Assembly: GCA_947632835.1 (NCBI GenBank)
Contig: CANRQI010000006.1
Coordinates: 1-35,673 of the forward strand
DNA: 35,673 bases
Source: an uncultured Clostridia bacterium
GTDB taxonomy: Bacteria; Bacillota; Clostridia; TANB77; CAG-508
Direction: 5' to 3'
The translations under genes were made by a program, and so were the position numbers. A model generated the notes under the pieces. It ran no database searches. It was not told the DNA's origin and saw only the letters and a program-made list of their open reading frames with translations. Below, piece after piece: positions 27,961-35,673 of this stretch; the first letter of the stretch is position 1; each line of letters starts with the position of its first letter.

Positions 27961-29079
27961 ATGGAATTAAATTTAAAGTTTTATAAAGGTGATGATTTAT
28001 ATTCAGATGGAGATATAGAAGATACTTTATTAGAATATACTTCAAAATATGAAGATGGTATGTATGATGAAGTATTTAAAGAGGATTTAAGATGGCCTGT
28101 ATTTTATCATTTATCAAAAATAAGACAAAATATTATAAATTGGTATCCTATTGAAAAAAATGCTGAAGTTTTAGAAATAGGAAGTGGTTTGGGGGCTATT
28201 ACAGGTAGCATTTGTGAAAAAGCAGGAAAAGTAACTTGTGTAGAGCTTTCTAAAAGAAGGTCAATGTGTAATAGCAATAGGAATAAAAACAAAAATAATT
28301 TAGAAATAGTAGTAGGAAACTTAAATGATGTTTCATTTGATAAAAAATTTGACTATATTACTTTGATTGGAGTTTTTGAATATGCTTCAGTTTATACATA
28401 TTCAAAAAATCCTTATATAGATTTTTTAAATAATATAAAAAAATTTTTGAAAGAAGATGGAAAGCTTTTAATTGCAATTGAAAATAAATTAGGTATGAAG
28501 TATTTTGCTGGAGCACCAGAGGATCATACGAGTAAAAAATATGATGGAATTGTTGGGTATGAAGACAAAAAAGGTGTTCAAACTTTTGGTAAAAAGGAAT
28601 TGAAGGATATTTTAAGAAAAGTAGGGTTTGAATATACTAATTTTTATTATCCACTTCCAGATTATAAGTTGCCAAATATAATTTTTTCAGATGATTATTT
28701 ACCAAATGAGAAAAACATTGAAAATTACACACCATATTATTATGAAGGAACGGAAATTGAATTTAATGAAAAAGAAGCATATAAACAGGCTATAAAAAAT
28801 GGGGTTTTTGATATATTTGCAAATTCGTTTTTTGTAGAGGCTTCTATGCAAAAATTAAATACTAAAGTAGATTTATCTAAACAGAAATTAGTTCCTATAA
28901 GTAAAACTTCAAAGAAGTTTTATGATAAAGATTATAGCAAAAAAGATAATAAAAAAGAATTGGAAGAATTAAAAAAGCAAAATCAAGAATTAATAAATAA
29001 TTTAATGACCATTGAACATTCCTTATCTTGGACTTTAACTAAACCATTTAGAAAAATAAAAGGTCATTTTAAAAAATAA
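27961..29079 (+). CDS. SAM-dependent methyltransferase with coiled-coil tail
   Basis: This is a 372-residue class I methyltransferase. Motif I VLEIGSGLGAI lies at residues 70-80, followed by CVELSKRR and a YITLIGVFEY strand. A Lys/Glu-rich coiled coil (about 324-351) leads to the tail SLSWTLTKPFRKIKGH, a basic amphipathic end that may bind the membrane. Its N-terminal part (MELNLKFYK and HLSKIRQNIINWY) is clearly related to the next gene, which has an added kinase-like domain. A GGGAG site lies a little far upstream (about 15 bases), but the MELNL start is shared with the paralogue. It probably methylates a sugar of the exported chain. Confidence 0.82.
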   Translation: MELNLKFYKGDDLYSDGDIEDTLLEYTSKYEDGMYDEVFKEDLRWPVFYHLSKIRQNIINWYPIEKNAEVLEIGSGLGAITGSICEKAGKVTCVELSKRRSMCNSNRNKNKNNLEIVVGNLNDVSFDKKFDYITLIGVFEYASVYTYSKNPYIDFLNNIKKFLKEDGKLLIAIENKLGMKYFAGAPEDHTSKKYDGIVGYEDKKGVQTFGKKELKDILRKVGFEYTNFYYPLPDYKLPNIIFSDDYLPNEKNIENYTPYYYEGTEIEFNEKEAYKQAIKNGVFDIFANSFFVEASMQKLNTKVDLSKQKLVPISKTSKKFYDKDYSKKDNKKELEELKKQNQELINNLMTIEHSLSWTLTKPFRKIKGHFKK

Positions 29080-29144
29080 TTTATTATAACATTTTCATAA
29101 CTATATGTGTTTTCGAGTAAATCGAGAAAGGAATGAAATCTGGT

Positions 29145-30998
29145 ATGGAATTGAATTTAGATTTTTATAAAGAGAATAATCAAATTTTATCTGAGAGTGA
29201 TGAAAAAATTCTTACACTTATTGAAGATAATCAAAATTTAGAAGAGGTATTAAATGAAGATACATCAGTTCAAACGTACATTCATTTAAGTAGGGTAAAA
29301 GAAAATCTTTTAAATTGGTATGAATTTAAAAATACATCTTCTGTATTAGAGGTAGGAAGTGGGTTTGGTGAACTTGTAAATTTTCTTTATAATAAATTTG
29401 ATAAATTAACATTAATTGAAGAAAATCCACGAAAGGCTACATGTATTCAAAAGAGATTTCATAATTTAGAAAATGTGAGTTTATTTGTTGGAACTATTGA
29501 TAATATAAAATTACAAGAAAAATTTGATTATATAATTGTTTCAAATTATTTTGAAAATCATTCTTTAGAAGATTCTTTGAGAATTTTAAAAACATATTTA
29601 AAAGAAAATGGAACAATTTTATTTGCTATAGATAATAAATATGGAATAAAAAAGTGGAATGGAAAAGGTGGATATAAGAGTTTAACAGGAAGAGCTGAAA
29701 ATAAAGAATTTAGTAAATTAGAAATTCAGAATCTTGTAAATGATGTTGGTTTTGAAAATTCAAAATTTTATTATATTTTTCCAGATTATAAAGCCCCTAA
29801 TATAATATTTACAGATGAACATGAAATGACTTTGGAGGACATATCTAGGAATTTTGAATTAAATGAAGAAAATGAAAGTAATAATTTCTTGGAAAATGAA
29901 GTTTTAAGTGAGCTTGTAAAAAGTGATAAATCTAAAATTAATTTTTTTGTTAATTCATTTTTAGTAGAAGTTTCAAATAATAAAATATTAAATGATATAA
30001 AATTTGTTACTTATACTAATTATCGAAATGAAAATTATCAAATTCAGACTATAATAAAAAAGGATAAAGTTATAAAAAAACCTTTAAATGTTAAAGCAGT
30101 AGAACATATAAGAAAAATTTTTGATAATATGCAATATTTTCCAGGAAAATTATTAGATACTAAAAAAAATGAAGAAACAGTTGAAAGTAATTTTATAGAA
30201 GGAAAAAGATTAGATGAGGAACTTCTAGAAGCTAATAATCTTGAAAATGAGTTTGATAAATTTAAGAAATTAATATTTAAAAATACTTTAAAATATGATG
30301 AGGTTGATAAATCAAATTTATTAGATTTATTTAAAAAATATTCAGAAGATTTACTTAAAGAACTAAATTATTTAGAACATGCATTTATAGATATGATACC
30401 TAAAAATTGCTTTGTAATAGATGGAATAGAGCATTTTTTTGACCAAGAATGGATGTTAAAATATATTCCAGCCGAGTACATTTTATATAGAGCAATAGTT
30501 AATACTTATGGAATAGATACTAAAAAATTAATAGATTATTATAATTTAGAAAAGTATATAAATTTATTTGAAGATATAGAAAATTATTTTAGAGATAGTG
30601 TAATAGATAAAAACATTTTATTAAATATTTTCAATAGAAGAAATGAAAATCAAATTGATAAAATAACTAATTTTGAAAATCAAATTATACATCAAAAAAA
30701 TATAATTGCTTTAAGAGATTTAGAAATAAAGCAAAAGGCTGAAAAGATTGAATTTGATAGAAATACAATAGAACAAAGAGATACACAAATTCGTCAAATG
30801 GATCAGCAATTAATAGAAAATAGAAGTAAATTGGAATTAGATGAAAGAATAATAGAAGAACAAAAAAATAATATAGCTGATTTGCAAAAACAATTAGTTA
30901 TAATTGATAATTCATTGTCTTGGAAAATTACAAAGCCTTTAAGATATGTATCAAATTTGCTTAGAAAATGTTGTGGGAGATTAAAAAAGAATGGGTAA
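29145..30998 (+). CDS. WbdD-like protein: methyltransferase, kinase-like domain and long coiled coil
   Basis: The protein has 617 residues starting at ATG 29145; the ATG at 29133 abuts the AAAGGA site. Methyltransferase motif I VLEVGSGFGE lies near residues 66-75. A kinase-like region (about 290-470) shows VIKKPL as a candidate for the strand with the ATP-binding Lys. It also has HAFIDMIPKN with D416 and N421, spaced like the HRDxxxxN loop, and FFDQEW with D433 in place of DFG. A coiled coil (about 500-590) leads to a basic tail SLSWKITKPLR shared with the preceding gene. The same order is found in E. coli WbdD, which caps O-antigen with phosphate and methyl and sets length through its coiled coil. 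It overlaps the next gene by 8 bases. Confidence 0.72.
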   Translation: MELNLDFYKENNQILSESDEKILTLIEDNQNLEEVLNEDTSVQTYIHLSRVKENLLNWYEFKNTSSVLEVGSGFGELVNFLYNKFDKLTLIEENPRKATCIQKRFHNLENVSLFVGTIDNIKLQEKFDYIIVSNYFENHSLEDSLRILKTYLKENGTILFAIDNKYGIKKWNGKGGYKSLTGRAENKEFSKLEIQNLVNDVGFENSKFYYIFPDYKAPNIIFTDEHEMTLEDISRNFELNEENESNNFLENEVLSELVKSDKSKINFFVNSFLVEVSNNKILNDIKFVTYTNYRNENYQIQTIIKKDKVIKKPLNVKAVEHIRKIFDNMQYFPGKLLDTKKNEETVESNFIEGKRLDEELLEANNLENEFDKFKKLIFKNTLKYDEVDKSNLLDLFKKYSEDLLKELNYLEHAFIDMIPKNCFVIDGIEHFFDQEWMLKYIPAEYILYRAIVNTYGIDTKKLIDYYNLEKYINLFEDIENYFRDSVIDKNILLNIFNRRNENQIDKITNFENQIIHQKNIIALRDLEIKQKAEKIEFDRNTIEQRDTQIRQMDQQLIENRSKLELDERIIEEQKNNIADLQKQLVIIDNSLSWKITKPLRYVSNLLRKCCGRLKKNG

Positions 30999-32874
30999 AA
31001 TAGTAGAAAAATTATTTCCAGAAGGAACTAGAAGAAGAAAATTCATAAGAGTTATAGCAAGGTTTATAAAGGGAATTAATCTTACAAATATTAGAAAAAT
31101 GTATAAAACAATAAAAATATATGGGTTCAAATATGCTTTTAAAAAATTAAAAATTATTTTAACTGGGAATTTTAAGAGCTTAGATGAAGAAGGTTATTTA
31201 GCATGGATAAAAGCAAATGAACCTACTGCTGAAGAACTTGAAAAGCAGAAAAAACGCAAATTTAAAATTGCTCCTAAAATAAGCATTGTAGTACCAATGT
31301 ATAATACAAAAGTGGGATTTTTTGAGGAATTAGTGAATTCATTAATAGCACAAACATATAGTAATTGGGAACTTTGCTTGGCTGATGGAAGTGAAAAGAA
31401 AAATCGTTCAATAGAAGAAATTGTAAAAAAAGATGAGAGAATAAAATATCATTTTATAGGAGAAAATAAAAAAATTGCTGGAAATACAAATGAAGCTATT
31501 AAACTTGCAACAGGTGATTTTATAGGACTTTTAGACCATGACGATGTGTTACCTGAATTTTGCTTATATGAAGTTGTTGAGGCAATAAATCAAAATCCCA
31601 ATGTGGAATTTTTATATACTGATGAGGATAAAATTAATGTTGAAATTCAAAATAGATTTGATGCGTATTTCAAACCAGATTTTTCACCAGATACATTGAG
31701 AAGTTTAAATTATATTTGCCATTTTAGTGTATTTAAGAAAGAATTAATGGATAAGTTAGGAGGCTTTAGAAGTGAATATGATGGTGCACAAGATTATGAT
31801 ATTATTTTAAGAATGAGTGAGGAAACAGATAAAATAGTTCATATTTCTAAAATTTTATATCATTGGAGAGTGCATGGTCAATCTACTGCTAAAGATTTAT
31901 CTACAAAACCATATACATTTGAAGCTGGAAAAAGAGCATTGGAGGATCATTTAAAAAGGTTAAATTATGATGCCATTGTTAGAGAAGGCAAATTTAGTGG
32001 TTCTTACGAAGTTGAATATAAGGTAAAAGGAAATCCAAAAGTATCTATTTTAATTCCAAATAAAGATGGAATAGATATTTTGAAGGTTTGTATAGATTCT
32101 ATTTTAGAAAAAACAACTTATGATAATTATGAAATTGATATTATTGAAAACAATAGTGAAGATAAAAAAACATTTAAGTATTATGAAGAACTAGAAAAAA
32201 ATCCAAAAATAAAAGTTTTGAAATATCCAGAAAAAGGCTTTAATTATTCAAGAATAATTAATTTTGGAGTTAAAAATTGTGATGGAGATTTTGTAATCCA
32301 ATTAAACAATGATACAGAATTATTAACAGGAGATTGGCTTGAAAAAATGATAGGATATTGCCAAAGAGAAGATGTTGGCGGTGTTGGAGTAGCATTATTT
32401 TATCCTGATGATACTTATCAACATGCAGGAACGATAGTAGGACTCGGAGGTGTTGCTGGACATAGGTTTAAAGGACTACCTAGACAAGCACATGGATATT
32501 TTGCAAAAGAAAGTATGATAGAAAATCTAAGTGCAGTTACTGCAGCTTGTATAATGACGAAAAAATCAATTTATGAAGAAGTAGGATACATGAATGAAAA
32601 ATTAGCAGTTGCATTTAATGATATTGATTTTTGCTTGAGAATTAGAGCTAAAGGAAAATTTATAATTTACAATCCTTATATTGAATTTATCCATTATGAA
32701 TCAAAAACAAGAGGTTATGAGGATTCTCCAGAGAAAATTAAAAGATTTGGTGGAGAAATTGCAGAATTTAAGAAAGTATGGGAAGATGTATTGATAAAAG
32801 GTGATCCATATTATAATGAAAATTTAAACTTAGATACTGATAGATATACTATAAAACCTTATAAAGTAATTTAA
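30991..32874 (+). CDS. Bifunctional GT2-GT2 glycosyltransferase
   Basis: This 627-residue protein has a basic N-terminal extension (about 1-90). A first GT2 domain follows, with SIVVPMYNTKVGF near 98 and DHDD at 182-185. A second GT2 domain begins near 350 with KVSILIPNKDG and carries QLNNDTELL near 435, and the late segments FNDIDFCLRIRAKG and GYEDSP are typical of the group. Two-domain GT2 proteins of this kind add alternating or repeated residues in rhamnan-type polymers (WsaE is a known relative by layout). The ATG overlaps the preceding stop codon by 8 bases. It is probably a main chain polymerase. The linkage is unknown. Confidence 0.83.
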   Translation: MGKIVEKLFPEGTRRRKFIRVIARFIKGINLTNIRKMYKTIKIYGFKYAFKKLKIILTGNFKSLDEEGYLAWIKANEPTAEELEKQKKRKFKIAPKISIVVPMYNTKVGFFEELVNSLIAQTYSNWELCLADGSEKKNRSIEEIVKKDERIKYHFIGENKKIAGNTNEAIKLATGDFIGLLDHDDVLPEFCLYEVVEAINQNPNVEFLYTDEDKINVEIQNRFDAYFKPDFSPDTLRSLNYICHFSVFKKELMDKLGGFRSEYDGAQDYDIILRMSEETDKIVHISKILYHWRVHGQSTAKDLSTKPYTFEAGKRALEDHLKRLNYDAIVREGKFSGSYEVEYKVKGNPKVSILIPNKDGIDILKVCIDSILEKTTYDNYEIDIIENNSEDKKTFKYYEELEKNPKIKVLKYPEKGFNYSRIINFGVKNCDGDFVIQLNNDTELLTGDWLEKMIGYCQREDVGGVGVALFYPDDTYQHAGTIVGLGGVAGHRFKGLPRQAHGYFAKESMIENLSAVTAACIMTKKSIYEEVGYMNEKLAVAFNDIDFCLRIRAKGKFIIYNPYIEFIHYESKTRGYEDSPEKIKRFGGEIAEFKKVWEDVLIKGDPYYNENLNLDTDRYTIKPYKVI

Positions 32875-32932
32875 TTTTATATCATACCAAAGTTATATAT
32901 GTATAAAATGTTAAAAATTAATGGGAGATTAT

Positions 32933-34481
32933 ATGAAAAATATAGGAGAATTTATTGAAAAAAATTCAAATAAAATTTTTGTTGCTATCTGTATAATATT
33001 TGCTTTTATTTTATTGTATAAATTAGGAATTATACCTGCTGGTTTACATGTAGATGAAGCCGGAATGACTTATGATGCAATGAGTTTAGCTAGTAATGGA
33101 ACAGATAGATACTTAAATAAATTCCCAGTATATTTTATAAATTATGGTGGAGGTCAAAGTGCATTATATACATATATAACTGCTTTATTTTTAAAAGTAT
33201 TTAATGTAAGTAGTTTTATTATTAGATTACCACAAGTTCTTTTAAGTATTATAGCTTTAATATTTTTTTATAAATTATTAAAAGAAAATTCTAATTATAA
33301 AATGGCACTTCGGAATTTCTATTATTTATGCAATAGCACCGATAAACATAATGAGATCTAGATGGGGATTAGATTGTTATATGCTTATGTCGATGATTGT
33401 AATTTCCATTTATTTTTTTATGCATAGTATAAATAAAAAGAAAAATTATTTATTTGTAATTTCAGGAATATTATTTGGGTTAACCTTATATACTTATGTT
33501 CTTTCATATATAGTGTTAGTAGTACTTTTAGCATTTTTATTATTATATTATTTATATATAAAAGAAATAAATTTTAAACAGATAATTATATTTGGAATTC
33601 CTTTATTTATTTTAGCTTTACCGTTAATGTTGAATATTGCATATAATAGTGGACATATTTCTAAGGTAAAATTACCATTTTTTTCTATATCTGATTTATG
33701 GTTTTATAGAGGAAAAGAATTTTCGTTAGATAATATAGAACTTAATCAAGATAAAATTTATGATATATTATTTGTTAAAGATGAAGTAGGATATAATTCT
33801 ATTGAAAAATTCGGAACAATTTATAAATTTAGTATGCCATTAGTTGTGATAGGAATAACGTTTTCTATTTGTGATTTGTTAAAATCAATAAAAAATAAAG
33901 AGAAAACTATTGATTTACCAATGCTAGTTATTTTTATTACTACTTTTATTTTATTACATTTGATAATTGAACCAAATATTAACAAAGCTAATGTGATTTA
34001 TATACCTATGATGTATTTTATTGTGAAAACAATATGTTTTTTGGGCGAAAGATTTAAAGTAATATATTTGCTTGCAATAATTATATATTTATGTAATTTT
34101 ATATATTTTTTAAAAACTTATTTTGTAGATTATGCAAGCCAGTCAAATTATTTATTTGAACAAGATATAATAGATGCAACAATATATGCAGAAGCATTAC
34201 AAAGAGATACTGTGTATGTAGAGAATTGCTTAAACCAGACCTACATATATACTTTAATGGGAAATGAAAAACCTACTAAAACATTTGCTGAAACCGTGAA
34301 AATAAATAATTTTATAGTTGATGAATATGATAATTATAAGTTTTATTATTCAGATGACATAGATGAAAATGGTGTATATTTATTAAAATATGATAATGAA
34401 CAATATACGAAATTATTAGATGCAGGTTTTAAAGACAAAATTTTTGGAGAATTTCATGTTTTGTATTTAGAAAATGATTGA
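32933..34481 (+). CDS. GT-C (GT39/PMT-like) membrane glycosyltransferase interrupted by a +1 frameshift at CGG
   Basis: Two frames make one multi-pass protein of about 515 residues. The first half (start ATG 32933, GGGAG site 32923-32927) has the GT-C signature PAGLHVDEAGMTYDA after the first helix and YFINYGGGQSALYTY, and stops at 33361. The second frame resumes at 33312 as GISIIYAIAPINIMRSRWGL and runs to 34481 with several helices and a C-terminal extracytoplasmic domain. The junction is CTT CGG AAT. Dropping the C at 33311 restores the frame. This is the second break in the operon at CGG followed by A. If functional, it would transfer a sugar from a polyprenyl carrier outside the membrane. 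It is the last gene of the operon. Confidence 0.8.
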
Positions 34482-34524
34482 GTTTGAGTTTTGGTATTGT
34501 GAAAGAAAGAATTTTATAATTTTC

Positions 34525-34648
34525 AAAAAGTTTTAATATATTTTTTAGTTATGGTTTGTGGGGACCGTTTTAGAAAATGTTATGAACTTTAGTGAATTAC
34601 ATTTTCTTAAATGGGGAGAATAACTAAAAAAATATATTAAAACTTTTT
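34525..34648. repeat. Family B inverted-repeat element, most complete copy
   Basis: The terminal repeats begin AAAAAGTTTTAATATAT and end in its complement, about 28 bases each. Inside lies GTTTGTGGGGACCG, then an inner stem (TTTTAGAAAATG pairing with CATTTTCTTAAA), then ATGGGGAGAATAAC. It has no ORF. The GTGGGGACC and GGGAGA boxes are the same as in family A, although the repeats and inner stems differ. Confidence 0.8.
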
Positions 34649-34674
34649 TATTATTGTGAAGAATTAAATTAAAG

Positions 34675-34805
34675 AAAAATATATGTTTTATTCATTCTCC
34701 CAACCACGCACAGTATGTAAAATTTTAATATTCTGTAGAACAAAAAATTTAACATACTGTAGCTAGTTGGTCCCCACGAAGCTCATTCATAAAACATATA
34801 TTTTT
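34675..34805. repeat. Family A inverted-repeat element, copy 4
   Basis: The terminal repeats at 34675-34691 and 34789-34805 are exact complements of 17 bases. The interior reads TTCTCCCAACCACGCAC first and GGTCCCCAC (34769-34777) last, the same orientation as the 9.2 kb copy. The inner stem carries compensatory changes (CAGTATGT with ACATACTG), so base-pairing seems to be conserved. Confidence 0.85.
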
Positions 34806-34870
34806 CTTAATTTAATATTTTTTCAAAAAAAACTTAAGATTAAAATGTATTTTTTTAAGCTAAAAAATAA

Positions 34871-34898
34871 TTGACAAATTGAAAAAATGTAGTATAAT
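34871..34898 (+). promoter_or_regulatory. SigA-type promoter for the small membrane protein (and possibly rpmE)
   Basis: TTGACA (34871-34876) and TATAAT (34893-34898) are spaced by 16 bases, about 38 bases upstream of the start codon at 34937. Confidence 0.8.
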
Positions 34899-34936
34899 TA
34901 AATAGTATCTAATTTTGTGTCAAGGGAGTGATAAAA

Positions 34937-35131
34937 ATGCTTGCTAAGTTATGGAAAAAAGTAGCATTAGCTGTATGTATAATAGCAATTTTATTTAATA
35001 TAACATATAAGTTAGTACATAGAACAAATTTAAAAGAACAATTAACTTCAGTTATAGGTGGAGAAGCAATATCATTTTCAGAAAATACAACAGAAGATGA
35101 ATCAACTGATAACGAAGTGGAGGATAATTAA
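34937..35131 (+). CDS. Small single-pass membrane protein of unknown function
   Basis: This 64-residue protein starts at ATG 34937, with an AAGGGAG site at 34922-34928. A GTG at 34928 overlaps that ribosome site and is unlikely to be the start. A basic N-terminus (LAKLWKK) precedes one hydrophobic helix (VALAVCIIAILFNITYKLV). An acidic, Ser/Thr/Glu-rich tail follows. It has a consensus promoter and lies 94 bases upstream of rpmE, with which it may be co-transcribed. I do not recognise the family. Confidence 0.65.
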   Translation: MLAKLWKKVALAVCIIAILFNITYKLVHRTNLKEQLTSVIGGEAISFSENTTEDESTDNEVEDN

Positions 35132-35225
35132 TAAAATTTAATTTTAGAAATCATATAGTAAAAATTGATTACTGAAATTTTAAATATAAAAATAAAAAAA
35201 GATTACTAGAAAGAGGTGAATATAG

Positions 35226-35423
35226 ATGAGAGAAGGATTGCACCCAAATTATGTATCAGCTACAATTACTTGTGCATGTGGAAATGTTATAGAAACAAAT
35301 TCTACAAAATCAGATATAAAAGTTGATGTTTGCTCAAAATGTCATCCATTTTGGACAGGAAATTTAAAACAAAATACAACAGGTGGTAGAGCTGATAGAT
35401 TTAAGAAAAAATATGGTGTTTAA
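35226..35423 (+). CDS. rpmE: 50S ribosomal protein bL31
   Basis: This 65-residue protein is typical in length. The N-terminus [10 protein letters not shown], the zinc-type cysteine motifs (CACGN and [10 protein letters not shown]), and the C-terminal [11 protein letters not shown] are clear bL31 signatures. The cysteines mark the zinc-binding (C+) form. An AGAGGTG ribosome site precedes the ATG. A strong terminator follows directly. This housekeeping gene marks the end of the polysaccharide region. Confidence 0.97.
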   Translation: MREGLHPNYVSATITCACGNVIETNSTKSDIKVDVCSKCHPFWTGNLKQNTTGGRADRFKKKYGV

Positions 35424-35434
35424 AATAAAGAATT

Positions 35435-35459
35435 GCGGATTTAATTTCCGCTTTTTTTT
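35435..35459 (+). terminator. Rho-independent terminator after rpmE
   Basis: GCGGA (35435-35439) pairs with TCCGC (35447-35451), and eight T follow (35452-35459). Confidence 0.85.
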
Positions 35460-35461
35460 AT

Positions 35462-35499
35462 TTTTAAAATTTTACAGACTGTGCGTGGTTGGGAGAAAA
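35462..35499. repeat. Family A element fragment, right interior only
   Basis: The run AAAATTTTACAGACTGTGCG followed by TGGTTGGGAGAA matches the right interior of the family A elements, in the copy-3 orientation. It stops at the GGGAGAA box. The terminal repeat that should follow is absent and pilin-like coding sequence begins within about 25 bases. Confidence 0.7.
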
Positions 35500-35509
35500 T
35501 TCGTCATAA

Positions 35510-35673
35510 CGTAACAAAAACACGATAATTAGTATGCTTATTTTAGCAGGGGTATCTTTGAATGCGATAATAGGAGATAATGGAATAATAACGAAGGCAC
35601 AAGAAGCGAAAAAGCTTTCAGAAGAAACAAGTAAAAAAGAAGAAATGGAAATGATATTGTTAGAATATAATTC
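35510..35673 (+). pseudogene. 5'-truncated pilin-like (type IV prepilin N-terminal helix) fragment, runs off the window
   Basis: The reading frame contains TIISMLILAGVSLNAIIGDN followed by GIITKAQEAKKLSEETSKKE. This is the hydrophobic helix and following segment of the prepilin-like proteins common in Clostridia. Those proteins normally begin with a short basic leader and GITLIALVV. Here that part is missing: a stop codon lies at 35507-35509, directly upstream is the family A fragment, and no ribosome site suits the internal ATG at 35534. The 5' end was probably lost in a rearrangement at the repeat. The 3' end is outside the window. Confidence 0.55.

Noticed and set aside
33351..34481. Second part of the GT-C protein as an independent gene
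   Set aside because: It starts inside a helix-loop segment that continues the first ORF, with no ribosome site before its ATG.
74..34805. Family A and B repeats as a CRISPR array or insertion sequences
   Set aside because: The copies are far apart, contain inverted rather than spaced direct repeats, and carry no transposase ORF.
34928..34936. GTG 34928 as start of the small membrane protein
   Set aside because: The GTG overlaps the AAGGGAG ribosome site that fits ATG 34937.
1..35673. tRNA, rRNA or known riboswitch
   Set aside because: I saw no cloverleaf-like or GC-rich conserved RNA segment. The intergenic structure is limited to the hairpins listed.

Overview
The window comes from a very AT-rich, low-GC Gram-positive bacterium, most likely an uncultured Clostridia-type Firmicute. 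The support is A/G-rich Shine-Dalgarno sites, TTGACA/TATAAT promoters, exported TM-anchored surface proteins, a cysteine-containing ribosomal protein bL31, and no lipid A or outer-membrane genes. The species assignment is inference. It is a cell-surface locus: a polysaccharide synthesis and export cluster with two giant paralogous surface adhesins placed inside it. Almost everything is on the + strand.

Layout. 1-326: repeat elements and a promoter. 327-1370: unrecognised polytopic membrane protein. 1516-3287: rfbD and rfbA (dTDP-L-rhamnose), then adhesin A (3321-9077, 1918 aa) only 33 bases later. 9078-9670: repeat elements, terminator, promoter and 5' UTR hairpin. 9671-18058: adhesin B (2795 aa). 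18059-18569: repeat elements, terminator-like hairpin and promoter. 18570-34481: a tightly packed, partly overlapping operon with rfbC, rfbB, a polyprenyl-phosphate-type GT2, an ABC exporter (Wzm/Wzt, the Wzt carrying a C-terminal substrate-recognition domain), several GT2 enzymes, two multi-pass GT-C-like proteins, two related methyltransferases (the second carrying a kinase-like domain and a long coiled coil, like WbdD), and a double-domain GT2. 34482-34936: repeat elements and a promoter. 34937-35423: a small membrane protein and rpmE (bL31). The right edge holds a repeat fragment abutting a pilin-like gene remnant.

How it fits together. The four Rml enzymes make dTDP-L-rhamnose. GT2 enzymes build a rhamnose-containing chain. 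The WbdD-like protein may cap and measure the chain. Wzm/Wzt would export it, with the Wzt C-terminal domain reading the cap. GT-C enzymes could decorate it outside the membrane from lipid-linked sugars. The adhesins carry an N-terminal Cys/Gln thioester domain and long stalks of three alternating DUF11-like modules (A = XYZ-XYZ-W, B = XYZ-YZ-YZ-XYZ-W).

Three observations stand out. (1) Two operon genes are each interrupted by a single extra C that creates CGG followed by A. A by-eye scan found no other in-frame CGG in about 11,000 codons, so +1 frameshifting at an unread or starved codon deserves testing. (2) Two families of nested inverted-repeat elements share internal GTGGGGACC and GGGAGAA boxes. 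In the duplicated regions downstream of the two adhesin genes the interior is flipped between identical terminal repeats, which suggests invertible DNA. (3) A WbdD-like methyltransferase-kinase-coiled-coil protein occurs with a Wzt that has a cargo-binding domain, in a Gram-positive setting.
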